Below, in pieces: positions 1 through 6,811 of a DNA stretch of 12,700 nt. Origin of the DNA: an uncultured Peptococcaceae bacterium (GTDB lineage Bacteria; Bacillota; Desulfotomaculia; Desulfotomaculales; Desulfallaceae); assembly GCA_913064925.1 (NCBI GenBank), contig CAJYBN010000070.1, positions 1-12,700 of the forward strand. The letters are read 5' to 3'. The translations under genes were made by a program, and so were the position numbers. Under the pieces are notes generated by a model. It worked only from the letters and a program-made list of their open reading frames with translations. It was not told where the DNA came from and searched no databases. The first letter of the stretch is position 1, and each line of letters opens with the position of its first letter.

Positions 1-399
1 GGTACCATCCGTTCACCCATCTGGCGGGGCGGCGGCATTGTTTTCGGGCCGCACCCGCGGGATTACAGCTACCGCCTGCCCAAAAAAGTACGCCGGCTGG
101 CCATGAAGTCGGCCCTGTCCTCCAAGGTGGAAGAGGGCAAGCTGCTGGTGCTGGAGGAGCTGAAAATGGAAACTCCCCGCACCAAGGACATGATCAATAT
201 TCTGGAAAACCTCAAGGTCAACAACAAGGCTCTGGTGGTTACCGCCGATAGGGACGACGTTGTCTATAAATCGGCCCGCAACATCCCGGGCGTCAAGCAA
301 CTGAGCGTCCCGGGCCTGAATGTTTACGACCTGCTGGCGTACGGCACGCTGGTGATGACCAAGGACGCGGTGGCCAGGGTCGAGGAGGTGTTCGCGTGA
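1..399 (+). CDS. rplD: 50S ribosomal protein L4, C-terminal part (5' end outside the window)
   Basis: L4 is an early-assembling 23S rRNA-binding protein whose extended loop lines the peptide exit tunnel. The window opens in frame at base 1, so only the last 132 codons are visible; full L4 proteins are usually a little over 200 residues. The first visible residues (SPIWRGGGIVFGPHPRDYSY) are the highly conserved end of the tunnel loop, followed by KLPKK-like RLPKKVRRLA and the globular Rossmann-like C-terminal half. An ATG at 103 is internal, not the start. The TGA stop shares one base with the ATG of rplW (TGATG), which suggests translational coupling. In gamma-proteobacteria L4 represses the S10 operon, but nothing here tests that. 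Identity is very secure; truncation is only by the window edge. Confidence 0.97.
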   Translation, partial: GTIRSPIWRGGGIVFGPHPRDYSYRLPKKVRRLAMKSALSSKVEEGKLLVLEELKMETPRTKDMINILENLKVNNKALVVTADRDDVVYKSARNIPGVKQLSVPGLNVYDLLAYGTLVMTKDAVARVEEVFA

Positions 400-686
400 T
401 GAAGAACCCGCAGGATATTATCAAGCGACCGGTGATCACGGAAAAGAGCACGTCCTTGCTGGCGGAGAACAAGTATACCTTTATCGTGGACTTGGAGGCC
501 AACAAGATTGAAATTCGCAAGGCCATCGAGGAGCTGTTCAACGTCAAGGTAGAGAAAGTACGCACCATGCGCGTGAAGGGCAAGAACAAGCGCGTCCGCA
601 ATCGCTGGGGCAAGGCGCCGGACGTGAAAAAGGCCATCGTCACCCTGAAGGAAGGGGACAAAATCCAGCTCTTCGAGGGCATGTAA
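399..686 (+). CDS. rplW: 50S ribosomal protein L23
   Basis: L23 binds domain III of 23S rRNA at the tunnel exit, where trigger factor and SRP dock. The 95-residue product opens with DIIKRPVITEKS, the family signature, and carries the basic stretch around residues 59-71 (VKGKNKRVRNRWGK) typical of the rRNA-binding loop; length is normal. A GTG at 396 lies directly upstream in frame, but ATG at 399 is preferred: it sits 8 nt after the GAGGAGGTG at 382-390 and gives the usual MKNPQ-type N-terminus. The gene overlaps the rplD stop by one base. It is followed by a 58-nt gap, long for this cluster, which contains a GC-rich stem-loop before rplB. Confidence 0.97.
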   Translation: MKNPQDIIKRPVITEKSTSLLAENKYTFIVDLEANKIEIRKAIEELFNVKVEKVRTMRVKGKNKRVRNRWGKAPDVKKAIVTLKEGDKIQLFEGM

Positions 687-696
687 CAGATGAAAA

Positions 697-723
697 GCCG
701 CCCGGCGCACGCCGGCGGGCGGT
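697..723 (+). other. GC-rich stem-loop in the rplW-rplB gap
   Basis: Within the 58-nt gap, GCCGCCC (697-703) can pair with GGGCGGT (717-723), seven pairs including one G-T wobble. The 13-nt interior can fold further (GGCG with CGCC, or an alternative CCGGC/GCCGG register). No T-run follows, so it does not look like an intrinsic terminator, and the rplB ribosome-binding site (AAGGAGG, 730-736) begins 6 nt after the stem. A role in mRNA processing or in tuning rplB translation is only inference. A neighbouring CGGTTGC (720-726) recurs in the map-KOW gap. Confidence 0.5.
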
Positions 724-744
724 TGCGACAAGGAGGTAACACAG

Positions 745-1569
745 GTGGGGATTAAAAAATTCAAGCCGACGTCTCCGGGTCGAAGGTTTGTCACCGTTTC
801 GACCTTTGAGGAAATTACAACCACCGAACCGGAAAAGTCCCTGCTGGAGCCGCTGAAGAAAAATGCCGGCAGAAATGCCACCGGCCGGATAACCGTCCGG
901 CACCGCGGCGGGGGCCACAAGCGCATGTACCGCATCATCGATTTCAAACGGGACAAAGACGGCATTCCGGCGAAAGTGGCCACCATAGAATACGATCCCA
1001 ACCGCTCGGCCAGGATTGCCCTGCTGCATTACGCCGACGGTGAAAAACGCTACATTATCGCACCGCTGGGCCTGCAAGTGGGCCAGCAGGTGGAGTCCGG
1101 CCCCGATGCCGACATAAAAGTGGGCAATGCCCTGCCGCTGCGCAACATACCGGTGGGCACTATGATCCACAACATCGAGCTGCATCCCGGGGCGGGCGGC
1201 CAGCTGGTGCGTTCCGCGGGTACAGCGGCGCAGCTCATGGCCAAAGAGGGCAAGTACGCCCACGTGCGCATGCCCTCGGGCGAAGTGCGCCTGATCCTGC
1301 AGGAATGCCGGGCCACCATCGGTCAGGTGGGCAATGTGGACCACGAAAACATTTCCATAGGCAAGGCCGGGCGCGCCCGCTGGCTGGGACGGCGGCCCAC
1401 GGTGCGCGGCGTGGTCATGAACCCGGTAGACCACCCCCACGGCGGCGGGGAAGGCCGCTCACCCATAGGCAGGAACCCGGTTACACCTTGGGGCAAGCCG
1501 GCGCTGGGTGCACGTACCAGGAAGAAGAAACCCAGCGATCGCCTGATTGTCAAGCGGCGCGGCAAGTAG
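745..1569 (+). CDS. rplB: 50S ribosomal protein L2
   Basis: L2 binds 23S rRNA near the peptidyl-transferase centre and is needed for subunit association. The 274-residue protein has the normal length and full architecture: an OB-fold N-terminal domain (TGRITVRHRGGGHKR near residues 47-60), an SH3-like domain in the middle, and the conserved C-terminal NPVDHPHGGGEG loop (226-237). Its His230 corresponds to the His229 of E. coli L2 long discussed in relation to peptidyl transfer. The start is GTG at 745, 8 nt after AAGGAGG (730-736), giving the usual MGIKKFKPTSPGRR. Translation ends in tandem in-frame stops, TAG then TAA (1567-1572). Identity is unambiguous. Confidence 0.98.
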   Translation: MGIKKFKPTSPGRRFVTVSTFEEITTTEPEKSLLEPLKKNAGRNATGRITVRHRGGGHKRMYRIIDFKRDKDGIPAKVATIEYDPNRSARIALLHYADGEKRYIIAPLGLQVGQQVESGPDADIKVGNALPLRNIPVGTMIHNIELHPGAGGQLVRSAGTAAQLMAKEGKYAHVRMPSGEVRLILQECRATIGQVGNVDHENISIGKAGRARWLGRRPTVRGVVMNPVDHPHGGGEGRSPIGRNPVTPWGKPALGARTRKKKPSDRLIVKRRGK

Positions 1570-1600
1570 TAACGCATCCACGCAGGAAGGAGGCCAGTAG

Positions 1601-1885
1601 ATGGGTCGTTCGCTGAAAAAAGGCCCGTATTGTGACGAGAAACTGCTGAAAAAGATCAGGGATATGAATGAAAAGGGCGAGAAGAAGGTAATTAAGACCT
1701 GGTCCCGCCGTTCCACCATTTTCCCGGAGATGGTGGGTCACACCATCGCGGTGCACGACGGCAGGAAGCACGTGCCCGTATACATTACCGAGGACATGGT
1801 GGGACACAAGCTGGGCGAGTTTGCTCCCACCCGGCTGTTCAGGGGACACGGAGCGCACACCGAGCGCTCAACGGCCTTGAAGTAA
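1601..1885 (+). CDS. rpsS: 30S ribosomal protein S19
   Basis: S19 sits in the head of the 30S subunit, pairs with S13, and lies near the A-site finger and tRNA. The 94-residue product begins MGRSLKKGPY and carries the signatures KTWSRRSTIFPEMVGHTIAVHDG and GHKLGEFAPTR in the family order, with no insertions. The ATG at 1601 lies 7 nt after AAGGAGG (1587-1593). The 31-nt gap from rplB holds little besides that ribosome-binding site, and rplV follows after 20 nt. Order and length match the S10 operon of most bacteria. Confidence 0.98.
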   Translation: MGRSLKKGPYCDEKLLKKIRDMNEKGEKKVIKTWSRRSTIFPEMVGHTIAVHDGRKHVPVYITEDMVGHKLGEFAPTRLFRGHGAHTERSTALK

Positions 1886-1905
1886 CGTGAAAAGGGGATG
1901 AAACC

Positions 1906-2250
1906 ATGCCGGAAGCAAAAGCAGTTGCCAGATACATCCGCATCTCTCCCCGTAAAGTAAGGCAGGTGATAGACCTCATCAGGGGCAAGGATGTAGACGA
2001 GGCACTGGCCATACTTAAATTCACTCCCAAGCGCGCCTCTGTTCCCGTGGCCAAGGTACTGAAGTCGGCCGCCGCCAACGCCGAACATAACTACGACATG
2101 AACAGGGATGACTTGTACGTGGCTGCCTGCTACGTGGACCAGGGTCCCACCCTGAAGCGGTGGCAGCCCCGGGCCATGGGACGGGCCGACCTGTTGCGCC
2201 ACCGTACCAGCCACATTACCGTAATCGTGAAGGAAAAGAAGGAGGGTTAG
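1906..2250 (+). CDS. rplV: 50S ribosomal protein L22
   Basis: L22 contacts all 23S rRNA domains, and its long beta-hairpin reaches the exit tunnel at the macrolide-sensitive constriction. The 114-residue product has the canonical N-terminus (ARYIRISPRKVRQVIDLIRG), the central SAAANAEHN motif and the C-terminal hairpin region (GPTLKRWQPRAMGRA followed by RTSHITVIV). No insertion or deletion in the hairpin, of the kind linked to macrolide resistance, is evident by eye. The ribosome-binding site is weaker than its neighbours' (AAAAGGGGATG just before ATG 1906). rpsC follows after a single base, and its Shine-Dalgarno lies inside the last codons of rplV, so the two are probably translationally coupled. 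Confidence 0.97.
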   Translation: MPEAKAVARYIRISPRKVRQVIDLIRGKDVDEALAILKFTPKRASVPVAKVLKSAAANAEHNYDMNRDDLYVAACYVDQGPTLKRWQPRAMGRADLLRHRTSHITVIVKEKKEG

Positions 2251-2251
2251 C

Positions 2252-2917
2252 GTGGGCCAAAAAGTAAACCCCAAGGGGTTGCGCATCGGCATCATCAAAG
2301 ACTGGGATGCCAAATGGTTTGCCGATAAAAAGAATTTTTCCAGCCTGCTGCTGGAAGATTATAAAATACGCAAGTACATCAAGGAAAAGATGTACACCGC
2401 CGGCATTTCCCGCATCCAGATTGAGCGGGCCGCCAACAAGGTCAAGGTTTCCATCCACACGGCCAAGCCGGGTATCGTTATCGGCCGCGGCGGAGCCGAA
2501 GTTGAGGCCCTGCGCAAGCAGCTGGAAAAAATGACCGGCAAGCAGGTCAACGTCAACATCGTGGAAATTAAGGTGCCGGAAATAGACGCCCAGCTGGTGG
2601 CGGAGAACGTGGCTGCCCAGCTGGAGAAAAGGATTGCCTTTCGCCGGGCCATGAAGCAGAGCGTGAGCCGGGCCATGAAAATGGGGGCCAAGGGCATCAA
2701 GATCGCCGTCAGCGGCCGCCTGGCCGGTGCCGAAATTGCCCGCACCGAGTGGTACAGCGAAGGGAAAGTCCCTTTGCACACGCTGCGGGCCGATATCGAT
2801 TACGGCTTTGCCGAAGCGGATACCACGTACGGAAAGATAGGAGTAAAAGTTTGGGTATATAAAGGAGAAGTATTGCCGGAAGTTAATAAAGCCGCTGCCG
2901 GTAAAGGAGGCGAATAG
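2252..2917 (+). CDS. rpsC: 30S ribosomal protein S3
   Basis: S3 forms part of the mRNA entry tunnel of the 30S subunit and, with S4 and S5, supports helicase activity. The 221-residue protein starts MGQKVNPKGLRIGII, has a type II KH domain with the GRGG loop at 78-81, and a C-terminal domain with SGRLAGAEIARTEW at 154-167. Arg131, Arg132 and Lys135 fall at the same numbers as the basic residues implicated in mRNA unwinding in E. coli S3. The start is GTG at 2252, 6 nt after AAGGAGG (2239-2245), which lies within rplV. The lysine-rich end (KAAAGKGGE) encodes the ribosome-binding site of rplP, which begins 5 nt after the stop. Confidence 0.98.
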   Translation: MGQKVNPKGLRIGIIKDWDAKWFADKKNFSSLLLEDYKIRKYIKEKMYTAGISRIQIERAANKVKVSIHTAKPGIVIGRGGAEVEALRKQLEKMTGKQVNVNIVEIKVPEIDAQLVAENVAAQLEKRIAFRRAMKQSVSRAMKMGAKGIKIAVSGRLAGAEIARTEWYSEGKVPLHTLRADIDYGFAEADTTYGKIGVKVWVYKGEVLPEVNKAAAGKGGE

Positions 2918-2922
2918 GCTCG

Positions 2923-3357
2923 ATGCTGATTCCGAAGAGGGTTAAATACCGCAAACAACGCCGCGGGCCCATGCCCAAAGGTAGATCCAAGGGCGGCAAT
3001 GAGGTCCATTTCGGCGAGTACGGCTTACAGGCGTTGGAGGCGGGCTGGATAACCAACCGCCAAATTGAGGCCGCCCGCGTGGCCATGACCCGTCACATCA
3101 AGCGCGGCGGCAAGGTTTGGATTAAGATATTTCCCGACAAGCCCATTACCAAAAAGCCGGCGGAAACCCGCATGGGCAGCGGTAAAGGTGCTCCCGAGTG
3201 GTGGGTGGCGGTAGTAAAACCCGGCCGCATCCTGTTCGAACTGGCGGGCGTGGGCGAAGAGGTGGCCCGGGAAGCTATGCGCCTGGCCTCGCACAAGCTG
3301 CCCATTAAGACCAAGTTTGTCAGACGCGGGGAAGTAGGTGAGGCAAGTGAAAGCTAA
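2923..3357 (+). CDS. rplP: 50S ribosomal protein L16
   Basis: L16 stabilises the A-site region of the 50S subunit and is a late assembly protein. The 144-residue product begins MLIPKRVKYRKQRRG and contains ETRMGSGKGAPEWWVAVVKPG at about 81-101. The Arg in ETRMG lies in the loop near the peptidyl-transferase centre (Arg81 in E. coli is hydroxylated by YcfD; no such enzyme is visible here). The family length is near 137-144. ATG 2923 follows AAGGAGG (2904-2910) by 12 nt. The short tail after RRGEVGE is the part that overlaps the start of rpmC. Confidence 0.98.
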   Translation: MLIPKRVKYRKQRRGPMPKGRSKGGNEVHFGEYGLQALEAGWITNRQIEAARVAMTRHIKRGGKVWIKIFPDKPITKKPAETRMGSGKGAPEWWVAVVKPGRILFELAGVGEEVAREAMRLASHKLPIKTKFVRRGEVGEASES

Positions 3358-3550
3358 AGAATTGCGTGAATTAACCGACCAGGAGCTGGTCAAAAAACTC
3401 AACGATGCCAAGGATGAGCTGTTCCGGCTGCGCTTTCAGCTGGCTACCGGACAGCTGGATAATTACATGCGCATCCGGGAGGTGCGCAAAAACATTGCCC
3501 GGGTTAAGACCGTCATGCGGGAACGGGAGATCGGGCTGAACCGGGCATAA
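3347..3550 (+). CDS. rpmC: 50S ribosomal protein L29
   Basis: L29 is a small two-helix protein beside L23 at the tunnel exit. The product from GTG 3347 is 67 residues, MKAKELRELTDQEL and so on, with the family motif LKDELFRLRFQLATGQL in slightly varied form (residues 22-38) and the basic second helix RIREVRKNIARVKTV. An in-frame GTG at 3338 would add MRQ; 3347 is preferred because most L29 proteins start MKAKE and AGGTGAGG (3336-3343) then serves as ribosome-binding site. Either choice overlaps rplP, by 11 or 20 nt, which implies translational coupling. The stop is followed by 32 nt before rpsQ. Confidence 0.93.
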   Translation: MKAKELRELTDQELVKKLNDAKDELFRLRFQLATGQLDNYMRIREVRKNIARVKTVMREREIGLNRA

Positions 3551-3582
3551 ATTAAACCCGTGACGCGAAGGGGGTAGCCACA

Positions 3583-3846
3583 TTGTCCGAGCGCAAGCTG
3601 CGCAAGACCCGAACGGGTACCGTGGTTAGCAATAAAATGGATAAGACGGTGGTCGTGGCGGTGGAATCATTGGTACGCCACCCGCTTTACGGCCGCACCA
3701 TCCGCTATACCAAGAAATACAAGGCACACGACGAAGAAAACAGCTGCAACATCGGCGACAGGGTGAAAATCATGGAAACCAGACCCCTGTCCAAAGAAAA
3801 ACGGTGGCGTGTAGTGGAAATTGTACGCAAGACGGAACAAGTGTAA
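3583..3846 (+). CDS. rpsQ: 30S ribosomal protein S17
   Basis: S17 is a primary 16S rRNA-binding protein with an OB fold and the last gene of the classical S10 group. The 87-residue product reads MSERKLRKTRTGTVVSNKMD and then TVVVAVE, with the HPLYGRTIRYTKKYKAHDE segment (residues 28-46) and GDRVKIMETRPLSKEKRWRV near the end, all typical. It begins at a TTG (3583), the only start giving a full-length S17; GAAGGGGG (3568-3575) lies 7-8 nt upstream. No terminator or obvious promoter separates it from rplN 39 nt downstream, so S10 and spc genes are probably co-transcribed. Confidence 0.96.
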   Translation: MSERKLRKTRTGTVVSNKMDKTVVVAVESLVRHPLYGRTIRYTKKYKAHDEENSCNIGDRVKIMETRPLSKEKRWRVVEIVRKTEQV

Positions 3847-3885
3847 CCGCCGCCGGTCTGACTGTCGTGCAAAGGAGGATGTCCG

Positions 3886-4254
3886 GTGATTCAAGTGCAA
3901 TCTATGCTCAGGGTGGCGGATAATACCGGGGCCCGCAAGCTGATGTGCATCCGGGTGCTGGGCGGTGCTCTGCGCCGTTATGCCAGCATTGGCGATGTAA
4001 TTGTTGCCTCCGTGAAAGAAGCTGCACCAGGCGGCGTTGTTAAGAAAGGGGACGTGGTGAAGGCCGTCGTCGTGCGGACCAAAAAGGAAGTGCGGCGTCC
4101 CGACGGTTCCCATATTAAGTTTGACGAAAATGCCGCCGTGATCATCAGAGATGACGGCAGCCCCCGGGGTACCCGTATATTCGGGCCCGTAGCCCGGGAA
4201 CTGCGGGAGCGCAACTACATGAAAATCGTCTCCCTGGCTCCGGAAGTGTTGTAA
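3886..4254 (+). CDS. rplN: 50S ribosomal protein L14
   Basis: L14 lies on the subunit interface, with L19, forming bridges to 16S rRNA and the docking site for the silencing factor RsfS. The 122-residue length is exactly the usual bacterial length. Signatures run from MIQVQSMLRVADNTGARK through the KKGDVVKAVVVRTKKEVRR segment to GSPRGTRIFGPVARELRE and the C-terminal KIVSLAPEVL. The start is GTG at 3886, 7 nt after AAGGAGG (3872-3878). This is the first gene of the classical spc operon. No promoter could be recognised in the 39-nt gap, which is largely used by the ribosome-binding site. Confidence 0.98.
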   Translation: MIQVQSMLRVADNTGARKLMCIRVLGGALRRYASIGDVIVASVKEAAPGGVVKKGDVVKAVVVRTKKEVRRPDGSHIKFDENAAVIIRDDGSPRGTRIFGPVARELRERNYMKIVSLAPEVL

Positions 4255-4284
4255 CCAGTTGCCGCTGCAGGAGGTGTAACGATT

Positions 4285-4611
4285 TTGACCAAGCCCAAAG
4301 TACACGTGCGCAAAGGGGATACCGTGCTGGTGATCCGCGGTAAGGATGCGGGTAAAAAAGGCAAGGTGCTGGAAGTACAGCCCGCCAAAAGCCGCGTGGT
4401 GGTGGAAGGCGTCAACAAGGTGAAGCGCCACACCAGGCCCACCCGCAGGATATCCCAGGGCGGTATCATGGAAAAAGAAGCTCCCATTCACAGCTCCAAC
4501 GTGATGCTGTTTTGCACCAAGTGCAACAAGCCCACCCGGGTGGGTAAAAAAATACTGGAAGACGGCAAGAAAGTACGCCAGTGCAAGAAATGCGGGGAAG
4601 TGCTCAGCTGA
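4285..4611 (+). CDS. rplX: 50S ribosomal protein L24 with C-terminal zinc ribbon
   Basis: L24 is an assembly initiator that binds the 5' region of 23S rRNA near the tunnel exit. The 108-residue product has an N-terminal KOW domain (about 7-40: KGDTVLVIRGKDAGKKGKVL), the basic NKVKRHTRPTRR segment, and a C-terminal pair of Cys knuckles, C77-x2-C80 and C100-x2-C103, able to bind zinc. That Cys set is found in many Firmicute L24 proteins and is absent from the E. coli protein. It starts at TTG 4285 after AGGAGGTG (4269-4276). No better in-frame ATG exists; the next Met is deep inside the protein. Confidence 0.97.
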   Translation: MTKPKVHVRKGDTVLVIRGKDAGKKGKVLEVQPAKSRVVVEGVNKVKRHTRPTRRISQGGIMEKEAPIHSSNVMLFCTKCNKPTRVGKKILEDGKKVRQCKKCGEVLS

Positions 4612-4634
4612 CCCGGCGGAAGGAGGGAAGCGGT

Positions 4635-5177
4635 GTGCCTAGGCTCAAAGACAAGTACCAAAATGAAGTAGTCAAAGCCATGATGGAAAAGTTCGGCTAT
4701 AAAAATGTTATGCAGGTGCCCAAACTGGAAAAGGTAGTCATCAACATGGGCGTGGGAGAAGCCATACAAAACAGCAAGGCCATAGATGCGGCGGTAAACG
4801 ATTTAATGACCATCACCGGCCAGCGGCCCGTGGTCACCAAGGCCAAAAAGTCCATTGCCGCCTTCAAGCTGCGCCAGGGGATGACGATCGGCTGCAAGGT
4901 GACCCTGCGCGGTGACCGCATGTACGAATTCGTCGATAAGCTGTTCAACATCGCCCTGCCGCGGGTGCGCGACTTCCGCGGAGTTTCGCCCAAGTCCTTC
5001 GACGGGCGGGGCAACTACAGCTTGGGCATCAGGGAACAGCTTATTTTCCCGGAAATTGAGTACGACAAGATTGATAAGGTCCGGGGCATGGACATTATTT
5101 TCGTGACCACCGCCAAAACTGATGAGGAGGCGCGGGAATTGCTCCGGCTCATGGGAATGCCGTTTAGAGCCGCCTGA
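4635..5177 (+). CDS. rplE: 50S ribosomal protein L5
   Basis: L5 binds 5S rRNA and contacts P-site tRNA from the central protuberance. From GTG 4635 the product is 180 residues, the standard length. It shows MPRLKDKYQNEV, the VINMGVGEA motif (35-43), TGQRPVVTKAKKSIA (61-75), the P-site loop FRGVSPKSFDGRGNYSLGI (114-132) and FPEIEYDKI. The frame stays open upstream to a candidate start at 4581, but that would run through the end of rplX. GTG 4635 is correct because it follows AAGGAGG (4620-4626) by 8 nt and yields the family N-terminus. In E. coli, S8 represses spc translation at the start of this gene; no S8-like site was recognised here. Confidence 0.97.
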   Translation: MPRLKDKYQNEVVKAMMEKFGYKNVMQVPKLEKVVINMGVGEAIQNSKAIDAAVNDLMTITGQRPVVTKAKKSIAAFKLRQGMTIGCKVTLRGDRMYEFVDKLFNIALPRVRDFRGVSPKSFDGRGNYSLGIREQLIFPEIEYDKIDKVRGMDIIFVTTAKTDEEARELLRLMGMPFRAA

Positions 5178-5212
5178 GCACGATTTATCCTCAAAGCAAA
5201 GGAGGGAACCAA

Positions 5213-5398
5213 GTGGCCAAAAAATCCATGATCGCCAAGGCCAAGCGACCCCAAAAGTATAAAGTGCGGGCTTATAATAGATGCAACATTTGCGGCCGGC
5301 CTCGAGCCTACATGCGCAAATTCGGGATTTGCCGGATATGTTTCCGGATGCTGGCTTACAGAGGAGAAATACCCGGACTGAGAAAGGCCAGCTGGTAA
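5213..5398 (+). CDS. rpsN: 30S ribosomal protein S14, short zinc-binding type (type Z)
   Basis: S14 organises the 30S head and is a late assembly protein. This 61-residue form is the compact, zinc-dependent type: C24-x2-C27 and C40-x2-C43 within NRCNICGRPRAYMRKFGICR, followed by the conserved CFRMLAYRGEIPGLRKASW end. The long zinc-free type of E. coli is about 100 residues and lacks these cysteines. The start is GTG 5213, 7 nt after AAGGAGG (5199-5205). Firmicutes often keep a second, zinc-free S14 elsewhere for zinc starvation, which this window cannot show. It is often labelled rpsZ or rpsN1 in other genomes. Confidence 0.98.
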   Translation: MAKKSMIAKAKRPQKYKVRAYNRCNICGRPRAYMRKFGICRICFRMLAYRGEIPGLRKASW

Positions 5399-5419
5399 AA
5401 GGAAGGAGGTATTCTTGGG

Positions 5420-5818
5420 ATGGCAATGACCGATCCTGTTGCCGATTTTTTGACCCGCATTCGCAATGCCAACATGGTTTACCATACCACCGTCGAGGCC
5501 CCCGCTTCCAAAATGAAGCGCGCTATTGCCGAGATACTCAAGCAAGAGGGTTACATCAAAGACTACGAATACATTGAAGACGGCAAGCAGGGCATACTGC
5601 GTATTTACCTGAAATACGGGGCGGACAAAAAACGGGTTATTACCGGGCTGAAGCGCATATCCAAGCCGGGCCTGCGGGTTTACGCGCGCAAGGACAACAT
5701 CCCCAAGGTGCTGGGCGGCCTGGGCGTCGCCATTATTTCCACCTCCCGGGGGATCATTACCGATAAAAAGGCCCGCCAGGAAGGCGTCGGCGGCGAAGTA
5801 ATCTGCTACGTCTGGTAA
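5420..5818 (+). CDS. rpsH: 30S ribosomal protein S8
   Basis: S8 is a primary binder of 16S rRNA helix 21 and nucleates the central domain. The 132-residue product starts MAMTDPVADFLTRIRNAN and ends GVGGEVICYVW, both diagnostic. Conserved elements include GKQGILRIYLKYG in the middle and GLGVAIISTSRGIITDKKAR before the end, the latter containing the rRNA-binding STSRG segment. ATG 5420 lies 10 nt after AAGGAGG (5403-5409). The second ATG (5426) would be 16 nt away and is less likely. In E. coli this protein is the feedback repressor of the spc operon; whether that holds here is unknown. Confidence 0.97.
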   Translation: MAMTDPVADFLTRIRNANMVYHTTVEAPASKMKRAIAEILKQEGYIKDYEYIEDGKQGILRIYLKYGADKKRVITGLKRISKPGLRVYARKDNIPKVLGGLGVAIISTSRGIITDKKARQEGVGGEVICYVW

Positions 5819-5844
5819 GCCACAGGGCCAAGGAGGTGTAAGGC

Positions 5845-6390
5845 ATGAGCAGAATTGGCAAAAAACCCGTCCAGCTACCCGAAGGTGTCAAGGCCACCGT
5901 GGAAGGCAACACCGTACGGGTGGAAGGTCCCAAGGGGAAATTGGAAAAAAAGTTCCATCGGGACATGATCATTAAGAAAATTGACGACCGCACGCTGGTG
6001 GTGGAAAGACCGTCGGATAACAAGCTGCACAAGTCCCTGCACGGTCTTACCCGCACGCTGCTGAATAACATGGTACAGGGCGTGGCCAACGGGTACCAGA
6101 AAAACCTGGAACTGTCCGGCGTGGGTTACCGGGCTGCTCTGCAGGGCAAAAAACTGGTGCTGACAGTGGGCTACTCGCACCCAGTAGAGATAGTTCCCCC
6201 GGCGGGAATAGAAATAGAAGTACCGGCCCCCAACAAGATATCGGTCAAGGGCATTGATAAGGAACTGGTGGGCGCGGTGGCGGCCAACATCCGCGCGGTA
6301 CGCGAACCCGAACCATACAAGGGCAAGGGCATCAAATACGAGGGCGAGCGCATCCGCCGCAAGGTTGGCAAGGCCGGTGCCAAGCGCTAA
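5845..6390 (+). CDS. rplF: 50S ribosomal protein L6
   Basis: L6 lies near the GTPase centre and sarcin-ricin loop and helps place elongation factors. The 181-residue protein has two tandem L6 folds: MSRIGKKPVQLPEGV and GPKGKL (28-33) in the first, and ELSGVGYRAALQGKKL (89-104) with the C-terminal signature PEPYKGKGIKY (155-165) in the second. Length and motifs are normal. ATG 5845 follows AAGGAGG (5830-5836) by 8 nt. It sits 26 nt after rpsH and 26 nt before rplR, the same spacing as rplR-rpsE. Confidence 0.98.
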   Translation: MSRIGKKPVQLPEGVKATVEGNTVRVEGPKGKLEKKFHRDMIIKKIDDRTLVVERPSDNKLHKSLHGLTRTLLNNMVQGVANGYQKNLELSGVGYRAALQGKKLVLTVGYSHPVEIVPPAGIEIEVPAPNKISVKGIDKELVGAVAANIRAVREPEPYKGKGIKYEGERIRRKVGKAGAKR

Positions 6391-6416
6391 TACAGGGGGA
6401 AGGAGAGTGAAGCGGT

Positions 6417-6785
6417 ATGATTAAGAAACCGGACCGTAACACGCTGCGTAAAAAGCGCCATCTCAGGGTACGCAAGAAGATACACGGTACCGCCGAGCGG
6501 CCGAGGTTGAACGTGTACCGCAGCTTGAACAATATATTCGCCCAAATCATAGACGACGACCGCGGGGAAACCCTGGTGGCCGCGTCCACCCTATCGCCCG
6601 AACTGAAAGGCAGCCTGTCGTCCGGCGGCAATGTGGAAGGTGCCGCGGCGGTGGGGAAGTTAATTGCCGCCAAAGCCCGGGAAAAGGGCATTACCAAGGT
6701 GGTGTTTGACCGGGCCGGCTATATCTATCACGGGCGCGTCAAAGCCCTGGCCGAAGCGGCCAGAGAGGGCGGCTTGGAATTTTAA
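6417..6785 (+). CDS. rplR: 50S ribosomal protein L18
   Basis: L18 binds 5S rRNA and anchors it with L5 to the 50S central protuberance. The 122-residue product has the basic N-terminal tail (KPDRNTLRKKRHLRVRKKIHG), the RPRLNVYRSLNNIFAQIIDD strand-loop, and the C-terminal signature FDRAGYIYHGRVKALAEAAR, which in most relatives reads FDRGGY; the Ala is a mild variant. A GC-biased insert-like segment, SPELKGSLSSGGNVEGA, occupies the variable middle loop and is within family variation. ATG 6417 is preceded by GGGGGAAGGAGAG (6395-6407), so the ribosome-binding site is good though not a perfect AAGGAGG. Confidence 0.97.
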   Translation: MIKKPDRNTLRKKRHLRVRKKIHGTAERPRLNVYRSLNNIFAQIIDDDRGETLVAASTLSPELKGSLSSGGNVEGAAAVGKLIAAKAREKGITKVVFDRAGYIYHGRVKALAEAAREGGLEF

Positions 6786-6811
6786 GATGAACCGGTTAAA
6801 GGAGGGCAAGC

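Noticed and set aside
324..1001. Long minus-strand frames opposite rplD, rplW and rplB
   Set aside because: They are shadows of conserved genes, with low-complexity Arg/Pro/Ser-rich products and no sensible ribosome-binding sites.
3847..3885. A separate spc promoter before rplN
   Set aside because: The 39-nt gap shows no credible -35/-10 pair, and most of it is occupied by the ribosome-binding region.
4581..4634. Earlier start for L5 at 4581
   Set aside because: It would run through the end of rplX and add residues foreign to L5; GTG 4635 has a perfect Shine-Dalgarno.
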